In this document: piece by piece, positions 1 through 10,320 of the stretch
How positions within the stretch are numbered: position 1 is the first letter of the stretch
Layout of the letters: each line of letters starts with the position of its first letter
Assembly (NCBI RefSeq): GCF_000283155.1
Contig: NW_004454181.1
Span: 21,842,079-21,906,078, forward strand
DNA: 64,000 nt
Direction of reading: 5' to 3'
Origin: Ceratotherium simum simum
Taxonomy: Eukaryota; Chordata; Mammalia; Perissodactyla; Rhinocerotidae
Notes under the pieces: generated by a model
Database searches by the model: none
The model's input: the letters and a program-made list of their open reading frames with translations, nothing else
What the model was told of the DNA's origin: nothing
Made by a program: the position numbers and the translations under genes

Positions 1-2764
1 TTCATTTATGAAGTCTAGGGTAGAAGTTGGAGGCTTACACATTACTTTGTATCCAACTCTGCTAATTATTTTGACATCAAGAGAATCTGGATTACCAATA
101 GCAGTAAGACATTGAGGTTCAACTAGAAGTAGCTAAAATTTACCAAAGCTAGAAAATCTAATCCAATTACTGAGTACTATTAGGAATTGCACAAAAACCT
201 TGCAACGAATTAAAGTTAAAGCAGGAGAAATAGCCTTTGGGTGAACTATTAAATCACATTTTACTTGTTAAAACATGTTGAGCGTTGGTGGAAAAAATAC
301 CTTTTAATCCAACACAGTATTGCCTCTTTTGGACTATAAACAATTATAAGAGGAGATTGTGATAGAGGGGAAGAAATTGAACGTATTCAATAGTGGGCTC
401 GCATTGAGTTCTTGCAGGAAATGTTATTTAAAAGCTTATATATTACTCTATATAAACCATCATTGCTTTACGAAAAAGAAATAGAACAAATGGTCTGTTT
501 TACTAGACAAAGCACCAGCATTACAGAGGATCCACAGAATTGATTGTAATACTGCTGAGCAAACAAGCATCAACATTGGTTTATATGTGACTTCTGAAAA
601 ATTTCTTGGAAACTGCTAGAATCTGGATGCATACATCAGCTGGCTTGAATCACCAAACATCTCACAATATAGAGAACTATTTCACTGAAGAAAGACATTT
701 AGACAATGGCTTCCTCAAATAAGGAAGAATCAAAAACTGTGAAAGAATTCTTCAGAAATATTGACATATTCCAGGCAATCAATTAAACCGTCTCTTTTCT
801 AGCATATTACACATTCTCCCACAAGAAAGAGCAATCAAGACATCTTTTTTTTGCATCTGGAGAGCAAATTCATCACTGGATGGAGTTGTAACAGTTTAGT
901 CAATGGAAGCTGGGGTAAGATGGAAGGTGTGGTAAACATGTTGATACATTAGCACTCTAATTTTCTTCTACTTTGGCTACCAAGGAAAGTCATCCAGGAA
1001 ATTTTTTTTCTTTGAATTATGGCCACAAGAATTTTTTTAAAAATTAGAAACTCTTATTTCTGTAACATTTATTCTGCAAATATTTTTTTAATATGGGCTA
1101 TGAGTATTCAAAGCCCTGGTAATAACAGACCTATGAATATGATAAAGAGTAATAAAAATGCTATGAGGATGTAAGCTCTCATTGCCTCTACTCGAGTAAC
1201 ATCGACTCATACACACAGTTTCTCATACAGAGAGAGAGGCAGAGAGACAGGAAGTTGGAGACACCAGTGGATAGATCGCCTTATACGTTTGTAGAAATTG
1301 TAATTTAATAAAAAAATTTATGGTTCTACTCTATCTTTGGATCTTTTTTATCCATTGCATTTTGTATCTGACTTTCAGAAAGTCTCTAAAATATAGGACT
1401 TCCCTACAGTTTGAGTTTCAGCCAGAAACTACAATGTCTTATAGCAAATATATCAAAAATAGAGATAAACTGGTGATAAGTACTACTGTGTAATTTAAGT
1501 AATTAAAGTACTTTTACCAAAACAGTACAATGGGAGACTTCAAAAACCTTCATTTTCAAATATAAAAGATACAGACATTTATAAGTCACTCAAAGGAGAA
1601 ATATGATTCATCAGAGAAGAACTCCTCTAGTTAAGGTGAGGTATATTCCTAGACAATAGACATCACTTCTGTGCTAAAACAAGATTCCCTCCACCCGACC
1701 CACAGCTTTCCCTGGCTTCTCACATTTTCCTATTCCACTTACGGCACACCTGTGAGGTTAAGAGCCTATATGAAACTAGAGACTTCACTGCATGGACCTC
1801 TATAGGTTTCATCCTCTTTGCCCTAAATTGATTGGCTGGAAATGAAACATTTTGAATCATAGGAAAATGTCCAACTGAATTCTCAACAGACCAGTCCATC
1901 ATCTCAACTTCATTTTTCTGAACACAGATTCTCAATGCTTTGCCTCTGAAATCAGGGCAGATTGTGGCAGTCTTTGCCCTATCTACTAGTGTACACGTTG
2001 CTTTGAAAAACAAAGGTATTCAAAGAGTTTCTTTAAAAAACCTCAGTTGGCAGCAGAGACCATCTTTATATTTTCCCCTCCCTTGTAGGTTGTTCCATTA
2101 ATATTCATTGAAAAATGATTTACCAATCCCTGATTTGTCTTTTATAAAAGTTGGGATTTTGACCTCATGGGCATGATTAAAGAAAAGCACTATTGCAATA
2201 GAGAAAAATGAAGATGCCAAATAATTAGATATCAGAATGTTAGTCATTCTGAGATTTCAAATAACAAAAGGAAGAGCCTCTATAAGAAATAAAGATGCTT
2301 ACCACTGCCCATCTTATGCTAAAGGAATAAATCACAAAACAGACATATACACGTATACTGGAGACATCTGCTGATAGGCTGGACGTATTGCTCATCTCCT
2401 TGATAATGATTAAAGTTCTGACATTTCCAGGAAATAACATTCTGATAAAGTATAAAAAAAAAACGACATCCCTTTTCATGCTTTTTCTGTTTTATGCCAA
2501 TCCTATTCTTTCTTGGCTTCCTGAAGGCAATAAGACAGAATGAGTGTTTTCTTTGCCTCTAGATTGATCAGCATGCTAAGTTGCACCATTACTTAACCCA
2601 ATAATATTCTCATGTGAACAAATTTGCAAAAACAATTGTTGTTTTAGATTTTTTCCCCCTCATTTCTTTGCCGTTATTCTGCAGAAGTATGTCATTACAC
2701 CATTTGGAGACTACTCTACTCCAATATTAGGCTGTGCAGTTTAGAGACAGGTAGTCAAAATATA
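1..2764. other. Unassigned, AT-rich non-coding sequence
   Basis: I recognise no gene, RNA or repeat family here. The open frames at 1720-2013 and 2240-2479 (minus strand) are short, have no family resemblance and no splice or promoter context that would support them. Old, unrecognisable transposon remains are possible. Confidence 0.5.
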
Positions 2765-2815
2765 CACATAGCCTATTACATATAAATATGTATATGTGTA
2801 TATATGTATACTTAT
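2765..2815. repeat. TA/TG-rich simple repeat
   Basis: Alternating TATA, TGTATA and ATATGTATA runs form a short low-complexity tract. Confidence 0.6.
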
Positions 2816-2924
2816 TTGTGAAACAAAAATATTATTGTGAAAATCTTTACCATATAGAAAAGTATAAAGTAAAAATATTGTCAACTCTTTCATTGCATAT
2901 ACTAACATAAAAAATAGGTGGGTG
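2816..2924 (-). repeat. Possible L1 3' fragment
   Basis: The stretch resembles a common L1 3' UTR passage about a cell 'gaaaa...agtataaag...aaaaat'. A similar weak L1-like passage lies at about 3470-3575 (antisense 'tagatctacattattctttt'), on the other side of the LTR at 2928-3395. One old L1 split by the LTR would explain both. Divergence is high. Confidence 0.35.
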
Positions 2925-2927
2925 TAT

Positions 2928-3395
2928 TAGTTATCTATCACTGCATGAATTACTCTAACCTTAGTGGTTTAAAACAACACATTTATTATCTCACAATTTT
3001 TACAGGGATCTTCTGCTTCAGCATCTTTTACAGGGCTGTAATTAAGGTGTTGGTTAGGATTCTGGTTTCATCTGACATTCAACTGGAGTAGGATCTACTA
3101 GCAAGCTCATGTGGTTGTTGGCAGGATTCAGTTCCTTGCAGGCTGCTGGACTTCCTTGCCATATGCACCTCTACATATGACAGTTTGCTTCAAAGCCACT
3201 GAAGGACAGAGTCAAGAGATAAAGTCTGCTATCAAGACAAAAGTTATAATCTCTTATATCTTAATCACAATAGTGATATGCCATCACCTTAGACATATAC
3301 TGAGCAAGTCACTAGGTCAGCCTATACTTAAGGGAATTACACATAGGATGTGGATACCAGGAAGTCTAATCACTAAGAGTTATCGTAGATCTTCA
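2928..3395 (-). mobile_element. Solitary LTR, ERVL-MaLR/MLT-like, antisense
   Basis: Read on the plus strand, it opens with 'tgtattagttatctatcact' and continues with 'ttaaaacaacacatttatta' and 'gtggttgttggcaggattca'. It ends near 'taccaggaagtctaatcact'. These are typical of the reverse complement of old MLT-type LTRs. No internal viral genes remain. The 132-codon open frame at 3111-3509 lies mostly inside this LTR and is not a gene. The subfamily is not certain. Confidence 0.65.
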
Positions 3396-3579
3396 TATCA
3401 TAGTGTGTATGTAAACCAAATATTGAAGCTCATTTTCTATCCGCACTTTGGCAATTCTGTTTTATTCACTTACTATTTCATGGCCATCTTCCTATTCCAG
3501 TATAGATAGATCTACATTATTCTTTTAAATAGTCACATAGTATTTACTTTATACATTTAATTGGTTTCCTATGCTGTGT

Positions 3580-4314
3580 CTTTTCTAATGTCTCCATTTT
3601 TCCTTGGCTTTTCATCCCCAGCTCCAGAAAGTGGAGATAATCTTCTATCTTCAGGTTGTAGAAGATTACTTCTAGCAGCAACTTAATAGGATTGAATGTT
3701 ACTCTTTCAACTTACTAAAGATCCACAAAACACACATGGGATAGCTCCAAACATCACAGAAATATGCAAATATTGTCAAGTTTAATTTCTTTAAAAAGTT
3801 CTTTAGGAGTGACACAAACAGGCTGAGAAAGATAGAGATCTAGTGATTCCACAAGTCTGTTTTATATAATTCTAGCATAAATTCTGTGAAAACTTTAGGA
3901 AAGTGAGGAGGAAGCAACTCATTTCCTTTGAGGAACTGACTGCTGATCTTGTTCCTTCTAAGAATTTTAGACTTTACTCAACACAGCTTGTAGATAGTGT
4001 CCCATCTAGGTGATGAAAGTGGTTGTTCACCTGATAAAATTATAGATAGGTTCAAAAGGCCCCATTTGCCCATCACCAGACATAAAATTGTCTAATTATA
4101 AACCTGATATTGACACCAAAAATGTTCCTTAATTTCTCCTACAAAAGTTTTTTTACTGAAAACCTATTGTGAGTCCAGACTATATTAGGTGCTAGCAAAG
4201 GATCGGATGGGGAGATGAGTTATAATAATAAATATCTGTTTGTGAGATATGGAGACATGTATTGAGTTGCAAGAATCTGACATGTCAACAATTAAAAAAT
4301 AAAACACTATACTA
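3580..4314. other. Unassigned non-coding sequence
   Basis: No gene or repeat family is recognised between the LTR-flanking L1-like remnant and the 5' end of the large L1. Confidence 0.5.
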
Positions 4315-6704
4315 CACATCTCTGGTCAGGACAAGATGGCATGTCCTTTCCTCTATGCTCCAGTCATGCTAGGCACAACTAGAAACCCTGGAAACAGTGT
4401 GAGAGACAACAAAAAGAGAACTCTAATAAGTAATAAGAAGGTGGGAAGCTGAACTCCAGGATGGGAGGAACAGCACAGTGACCAAATGTTTTGTTTCCTT
4501 ATTAGCCAAAGGAGGAAGGCCACGCAGACCTGGCATTTACAACAACCTCCAACCTGGAGGGGAAAAAGGCAGCGCAGGTAGGCTCATTCCTCCTTGGAAA
4601 TGAATGTAAGTCCTGCTAACATGAGGTGAACTCAAAGCAAACAGCAGGGGGGATCAAGTGGGAGCCCAGCCAGAAAAAAGCAGCCAAGAGAGGCATGGGC
4701 CTGAGATCCCCTTCCTGTCAAGAAATACCAAGGTAGTCTGCAGAGCAGGCAGGAGAGACACAGCTATAGCAAGCAGTCTGGTCCAGGAAACCTCTTTGTC
4801 TTCAGGAGCCCACAACCCTCTTCCCTACTCAGAAACACCAGGATGAGTGGTCAGAACAGGATAGATGAAGGAAAATAATCAGTGGAAGAGGTTCACATTG
4901 AGAAGCTGCTTTATTCCTGTGGACCCAAGACTATCCTTTCCTACCAAGAGACACTGGGGTAGGGGTACCAGTAAGGGAATACCAAAAACCCCTATCACCT
5001 CCAAAGGCCATAAGTCTTAGGAATAAGACAGTCCAACCTGGGGGAACTCCTTTTGCCCCAGTGGGTATTAAGTTTTGGAACAAGTGGGAACTCTAATGGC
5101 ACCAGATAAACCAAGAAGACCAAAATAATACTACAATAGCTCTGAAAATTAATCTGTCATTGGAAACACAGCCCACAAAATTTGATCAAGACCTGTGTGC
5201 TAAAACTAAACACGGTGACTGCCTACTGTAGTATAATATGTAAATGGTACCCTGATTTTTGTGACATAGTAGATAAAATGTCTAGGATAAAATAAAATAT
5301 TCCCCGTCATATAAAGACCCAAGAAAAATCACAACTTAAATGAGAAAGACCATCAATTGACGCTAACACCCAAGTGAATCCGAAGTTTTAATTATCTGAC
5401 AAGGATTTTAAAGCAGTTGTCATAAAAAAGCTTCATCAATCAATTACAAACTCTCTCAAAACAAATGAAAAAATAGAAAATTTCAGCAAAGAATTAAGTT
5501 ATAAAACAGAACCAAATGGCAATTACAGAACTGAAAAAATAGAGTAATAGAAACGAAAAACTTTCTGCATAGGCTCAGTAGCTGAAAGGAAATGACAAAG
5601 GATAGAATCTGTGAACATGAGGACAGAATAATAGAATTCACCCATCTTTGCACAGAAAGAATAGACTAAACAACAACAAAAACCACAACAATGACAAAGA
5701 AGAACAGTATCTCAGAGACCAATACCAAAACAGCAATGATAAAAGATGCAGTCCTAAAAGGAGAGAAAAAGAGAGACTAGTAGAAAGAGTATCTGAAAAA
5801 ATAATGGCTCAAAACTAAATAATTTGGTGGAAGACAAAACTACTTACTTATCTATGAAGATAAGTGAATGTCAAATAGGGTAAACCCAGAGAAATCCAGA
5901 ACAAGACACACCATAATTAAACTTGTGAAAACTAAAGATAAAATCTTAAAAACAACCAGAGAGACTACATCGCCTACAAGGAAACACCAATTTGCATAAC
6001 AGCAGATTTCTCATCTGAAACCATGAAAGCCAGAAGAAAGTGACACAGCATTTTTTCAAGTGCTGAAAGAAAAAAAACTATCAACCACGGATTCTGTATC
6101 AGGCAGCACTATCCTTCAAGAAGGAAAGGGAAATAAAAGCATTCTATGATGAAGGAAAACTACAGTAATTTGTTGTTAGCAAAGGCACACAAAGATTGAC
6201 TGAAGGAAGTTCTTCAAAGGTAAAGGAAAGGATAAAGAAGAAATCTTGGAGTATCAAGAAGGAAGAAGGAACAAGAGGAAGCACAGAAATATGGTATATA
6301 CAATAGACTATCCTTTTCCTAAGTTTTATAAATCATGTTTGATAATTGAAGCAAAAACTACAGTACCATCTGATATGTAAGATAACGCTATTTAGAAGTG
6401 GGAAAGTTCAAGGGATCAAAACAGAAGTGAAGTTTCCACACTTCACTTAAAGTGGTAAAATGTTGATAACAGTAGATTGTTACAAGTCTATTTTTTTCTG
6501 CATACTGCAATACACAGAGCAACTATTACAAAAACTACACAAAAAGATACACTCAAACACTACAAATAAATCAAGATGAAATCCTAAAAAAAAGAAATGT
6601 TCAACTAACCTGTAGGAAGACTAGAAAAAAGAAACATAAGAGACAAATGAAAAGCTACTAATAAAACGGCATCCTTAAGCACTAACATACCAATTTTTGA
6701 AAGT
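4315..6704 (+). mobile_element. Old L1 (L1M type), first segment: 5' UTR, ORF1 relic, inter-ORF
   Basis: It begins near 'aggacaagatggcatg', a typical L1 5' UTR passage, followed by 'gctgaactccaggatgggag'. From about 5150 the text matches the ORF1 region of L1M elements ('gcagatttctcatctgaaac', 'catgaaagccagaagaaagt', 'gaaggaagttcttcaaagg'), with stops and indels throughout. The segment stops at 'taacataccaatttttg', in the spacer just before ORF2, where an antisense L1 is inserted. The element resumes at about 8225. Keeping the 5' end is unusual, since most genomic L1 copies are 5'-truncated. The small open frame at 4658-4846 is a chance frame in the 5' UTR. Confidence 0.75.
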
Positions 6705-8190
6705 TTCTACACAATTCTTTTTCCTACAGTTTTAAGATATAATGCAAATACCATCAACTTTACTCTTTTAAAGTGTACAGTCAGTGACTATTAGTATATT
6801 CAGAGTTGTACATCCATTACTACAATCAGTTTTAAAATATATTCATTGCCACAAAAAGAAACTTCAGACTACCTGGCTCCCATTCCCCAAAACCTGCATC
6901 CTCCCAAGTCCTAGGCAACCACTAATCTTTGTGCACCTATAGATTTCCCTACTCTGGACATTTCATATAAGGGGAATTATACAATATATTATCCTTTGTG
7001 ACTGGCTTCTTTCACCTAGCATAATGTTTCCAAAGTTCACCCAGGTTGTACCATATATTGGTACTTCATTTCTTCATTTTTTTTCATTATCAAATAATAT
7101 TCCATTGTGTGTAGGTACTACATTTTATTTACTCATTCACCAGGTAATGGACATTCAGGTTGTTTCCACTTTTTGGCTATTTTAAATAATGCTGCTATAA
7201 ACATCTGTGTACAAGTTTTTGTATGGACATAATTTGCACGTTTTCATTCTCTTGGGTATATACCGACCTAGGAGTGGAATTGCTAGATCATATGGTAACT
7301 CTATGTTTAACCATTTGAGAAACTGCCAGACTGTTTTCCAAAGCAGTTGTACCATTTTAAATTCCCACCAGCAGTGTACGAGGGTTCCAATTTCTCCACA
7401 TCCTCACCAACACTTGTTATTTTTGTTGTTGTTTTTTGTACTTATTGCTATCCTAGAGGTGTGAAGGAGTATCTCATTGTGTTTTTCTTTTGCGTTTCCT
7501 CTTATTATGTTGAACATCTTTTCATGTGCTGATTGTCATTTTTATGCCTTCTTTGAAAATCTATTTAAATAATTTGCCCATTTTAATTGTTTTTATTACT
7601 TAGTTGTTATAATTCCTTATATATTCTAGATACAAGTTTCTTTTGAGATATATGATTGGCAATTTATTTCCCCATTCTGTGGGTTGTCTTCTTACTTTCT
7701 TGCTGGTGTCTTTTGAAGCACAAAAGTTTTCAATTTTGATGATATCCAATTTATCTATCGTTTTAATTGCTGTGTTTTTGGTGTTATATCTAAGAAACTA
7801 TTTCCTAATTCAAGGTCATGAAGATTTAAGCCTGTGATGTCTTCTAAGAGTTTTATAGTTTTAGCACTTATATTTGGGTATTTGATGCATTTTGAGTTAA
7901 TTTTTATACATGGTGTAAGATACATTCCCGAATTCATTCTTTTCATGTGGATACCCAGTTATCCCAGCATAATTTGTTGAAAAGACTATTCTTTCTCCAT
8001 TGCATTGCCTTGGCAGCCTTGTCAAAGATCAGTTGACTATAAATATGCAAGTTCATTTTCAGACTCTCAATTCTATTGATGTAGATGTCTATCCTGATGC
8101 CTCTTCCACACTGTCTTGACTGCCATAGCTTTGTAGTTAATTTTGAAATCAGGAAGTGTGAGTTTTCCAACTTTGCTCTTCTTTATCTAC
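6705..8190 (-). mobile_element. Antisense L1 (3' UTR plus ORF2 end) nested in the plus-strand L1
   Basis: Read on the plus strand it carries the antisense L1 3' text 'ataatgctgctataaacatc', 'ttgctagatcatatggtaac', 'cttttcatgtgctgattgtc' and 'tatttccccattctgtgggt'. ORF2 C-terminal coding relics lie at 7755-8170 on the minus strand. It is about 1.5 kb, 5'-truncated, with its 3' end on the left (6705). It interrupts the plus-strand L1 in the spacer upstream of ORF2, so it is the younger of the two. The plus-strand open frames at 7207-7837 are the antisense of this copy. Confidence 0.85.
7755..8170 (-). pseudogene. L1 ORF2 C-terminal relic
   Basis: Two overlapping minus-strand frames (7943-8170, then 7755-7946) together resemble the C-terminal end of L1 ORF2. 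The first contains IYSQLIFDKA, followed by QWRKNSLFNKLCWDNW. The second contains KINSKCIKYPN, then KTIKLLEDITG. A frameshift at about 7945 separates them. In a live L1 this is the end of the reverse transcriptase/endonuclease protein. This copy is 5'-truncated and broken and cannot act. Confidence 0.85.
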
Positions 8191-8469
8191 ATTATTTTTA
8201 TAACATATAACATAAATATTGTTACATGTATTTCGGTCATTTACATTTAAAGTTAATCTATCAATCTAAAAACAGATTAACAGAGTAGATTTAAAAAAGC
8301 ACACAAAAACAACTATATGCTGCTTATAAGAAATTCACTTAAATTCAATGACATAGATAAACTGAAAGTAAAAGGATAGAAAAAGATATATCGTGTAAAC
8401 GTTAATCCAAAAAAGCAGGAGTAGTTATATTAATAGCTGATAAGGTAGATTTCAGAGCAAAGAAAATTA
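8191..8469 (+). mobile_element. Old L1, second segment: start of ORF2
   Basis: After about 35 bases of unclear origin the plus-strand L1 resumes ('gtcatttacatttaaagtta', 'caactatatgctgcttataa', 'taatagctgataaggtagat'). This is the start of the ORF2 endonuclease region. It ends at 'gagcaaagaaaatt', where the Tigger-type element is inserted, and continues after 8784. Confidence 0.85.
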
Positions 8470-8783
8470 AAGGCATACCTCAGAGGTACCTCAGGTTTGG
8501 TTCCAACCACCACAATAAAGTGAGTCACACGAATTTTTTTCTTTCCCAGGGCATATAAAAGTTATGTTCACACTATACGGTAGTCTATTAAGCATGCAAT
8601 AGCATTATGTCTAAAAAAACCAAGGTACATACTTTAATTAAAAAGTACTTTATTGCTAAGAAATGCTAACCATCATCTGAGTGTTCAGTGAGTTGTAGTC
8701 TTTCTGTTGGTATAAGGTCTTGTAAAAAACGCAGTACCTGCAAAGCACAATAAAGCAAAGCCCAATAAAACAAGGTATGCCTG
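8470..8783 (+). mobile_element. Tigger-type non-autonomous DNA transposon with both terminal repeats
   Basis: The left end reads 'aggcatacctcagaggtacc' and the right end 'aaggtatgcctg', forming an imperfect terminal inverted repeat. TA dinucleotides flank the element at 8468-8469 and 8784-8785, the target-site duplication of the Tc1/mariner-pogo superfamily. Internal text such as 'tgagtcacacgaattttttt' and 'tctattaagcatgcaatagc' matches a Tigger-family consensus. It is about 314 bp, so the transposase is deleted and it was moved by an autonomous relative. It sits inside the L1 ORF2 endonuclease relic. The strand given is nominal. Confidence 0.85.
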
Positions 8784-9070
8784 TACTAGAGGCGAAAAGG
8801 AACATTAATAATGATAAAAGGATCAACCCACCGGAAGACATAACAATCCTAAATGTGTATACACCAAACGATAGAGACTCAGAATACATTAAAAAACAAG
8901 AATTGATAGAATTGGGAGAAGTTGAAAAATCTACCATTACAGCATTCAGCATCTCCCTCTCAATAACTTATAGAACTATTATACAGAAAACCAGCAAGGA
9001 TATAGATGATTTGAACAATGCAAACAACAGAATCCAATTGACGTATATGGAACACTCCATCCAACGATAG
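8777..9070 (+). pseudogene. L1 ORF2 endonuclease relic, frame entered from the Tigger end
   Basis: This 97-codon frame starts inside the Tigger element (its first three codons, M-P-V, come from the right terminal repeat) and runs into L1 ORF2. It carries ITILNVYTPN, SLSITYRTIIQKTSKDIDDL and IQLTYMEHSIQR, matching the apurinic-endonuclease domain. The conserved GDFN motif expected before 'SLS' is not intact. This is a fortuitous fusion frame and not a gene. Confidence 0.85.
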
Positions 9071-9804
9071 CAGAATATACTTTTTTTCAAGTGACCGTGG
9101 AACATTCACCAAAATAACATGTAATGGGTAATAAAACAAACCTCAACAAATTTAAAATAATTGATAATATACAGAGTGTATTCTCTGACTATAATGGAAC
9201 AAAACTAGAAATCAGTAACAGAAAGACAACAGAAAAACCTCTAAAAACATGAAAATTAAATAATACACTTCTGAACAATCCGTGGGTCAAAGAGAAAGTT
9301 TCAAATAAAGTTTTTAAAAAATACATGGATCTAAATGAAAGCTAAACACAACATACCAAAATGTGGGGGACAGCTAAGGAAGTACCAAGCAGGAAATTTA
9401 TAACACAAAATGCTTACATTAAAAATAAGGGAATGTTTCAAGTCAATAACATAACTTCCTATTTCAAGAACCTAGAAAAAGAAGAGCAAAATAAACTCAT
9501 AGCAAACAGAAGGAATAAACAATCAAGACAATAGCAAAAATCAATTAAATTAAAAATAGGAAAGCAATAGAGAAAAATGAATAAAACAAAAAGCTGGCTC
9601 TTCAAATAAATCAGTAAAATTGATAAATCTCTAGAAAAACTGATAAAAGTAAAAATGGAGAAAAATCACCAATAGGAATGAAATAAAGGATGTCATTACA
9701 GATCCTGTGGTAATTGAAAAGATAAGGGGATACTGCAAACAACTTTACCATCACAAATTTGACAACTTAGAAGAAATGGATCAATATATGAAAAACCAAA
9801 CTAC
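8784..9804 (+). mobile_element. Old L1, third segment: ORF2 endonuclease to linker
   Basis: ORF2 continues with 'atgataaaaggatcaaccca', 'tttcaagtgaccgtggaaca', 'aagaacctagaaaaagaaga' and 'aatttgacaacttagaagaa'. Stop codons and indels are frequent. The segment ends at 'aaaaccaaactac', where the MLT1 LTR is inserted; the same L1 sentence continues at 10321 with 'actaccaaaacagaaccaag'. Confidence 0.9.
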
Positions 9805-10320
9805 CTAGGGTAGACAGAATAATGGACACCCCCCCTCCCCCACCAAATGTTAACACCCTAACCCTGGAAAACTATGAGTATGTTATGTTATACGCCAAAT
9901 GGGATTTTGCACTGATGATTAAGGTGACCGATCTTGAGGTGGAGAGAGTAGCATGGATTATCCAGGTGGGCCAGATCTAATCACACGAATTTGTTAAAAG
10001 GGGAAAACTTTTCCAAGCTGTGGTCAGAGAACCAGAGAGATGGCAGTGTGAGAAAGATTCAGCCCACTGTTGCTGGTTTTTGTAGAGATGGAGGAAGGGG
10101 ATCACGAGCCAAGGAAAGTAGGCATCCTCCAGAAGCTGGAAAATGCAAGGCAATACATTCTTCCCTAGTCCTGCAGAAAGGAATGCATCCCTGCTAACAT
10201 CTTGATATGAGCCCAGTGAGACACACGTCGCACTTCTGACCTATGGAACTGTAATATATTTGTGTTGTTTAAACCACTACATTAGTGGTAATTGGTTACA
10301 GCAGAATAGAAAACTAATAT
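9805..10320 (+). mobile_element. Solitary MLT1 LTR (ERVL-MaLR) inside the L1
   Basis: The LTR runs from 'ctagggtagacagaataatg' to 'cagcagaatagaaaactaat'. Diagnostic stretches are 'gattatccaggtgggccaga', 'aagattcagcccactgttgc' and 'acctatggaactgtaatata'. The flanks carry a 5-bp target-site duplication, actac (9800-9804 and 10321-10325), as expected for ERVL-class integration. The open frame at 9991-10197 is a chance frame in it. Confidence 0.9.

Noticed and set aside
1..900. Possible transposase-like text around 480-560 ('tagacaaagcaccagcatta')
   Set aside because: Only a single phrase resembles a transposase 'DNAPAH' region. No frame or terminal repeats support it.
3111..3509. 132-codon plus-strand open frame
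   Set aside because: Lies mostly within an antisense LTR and has no viral or cellular protein motif.
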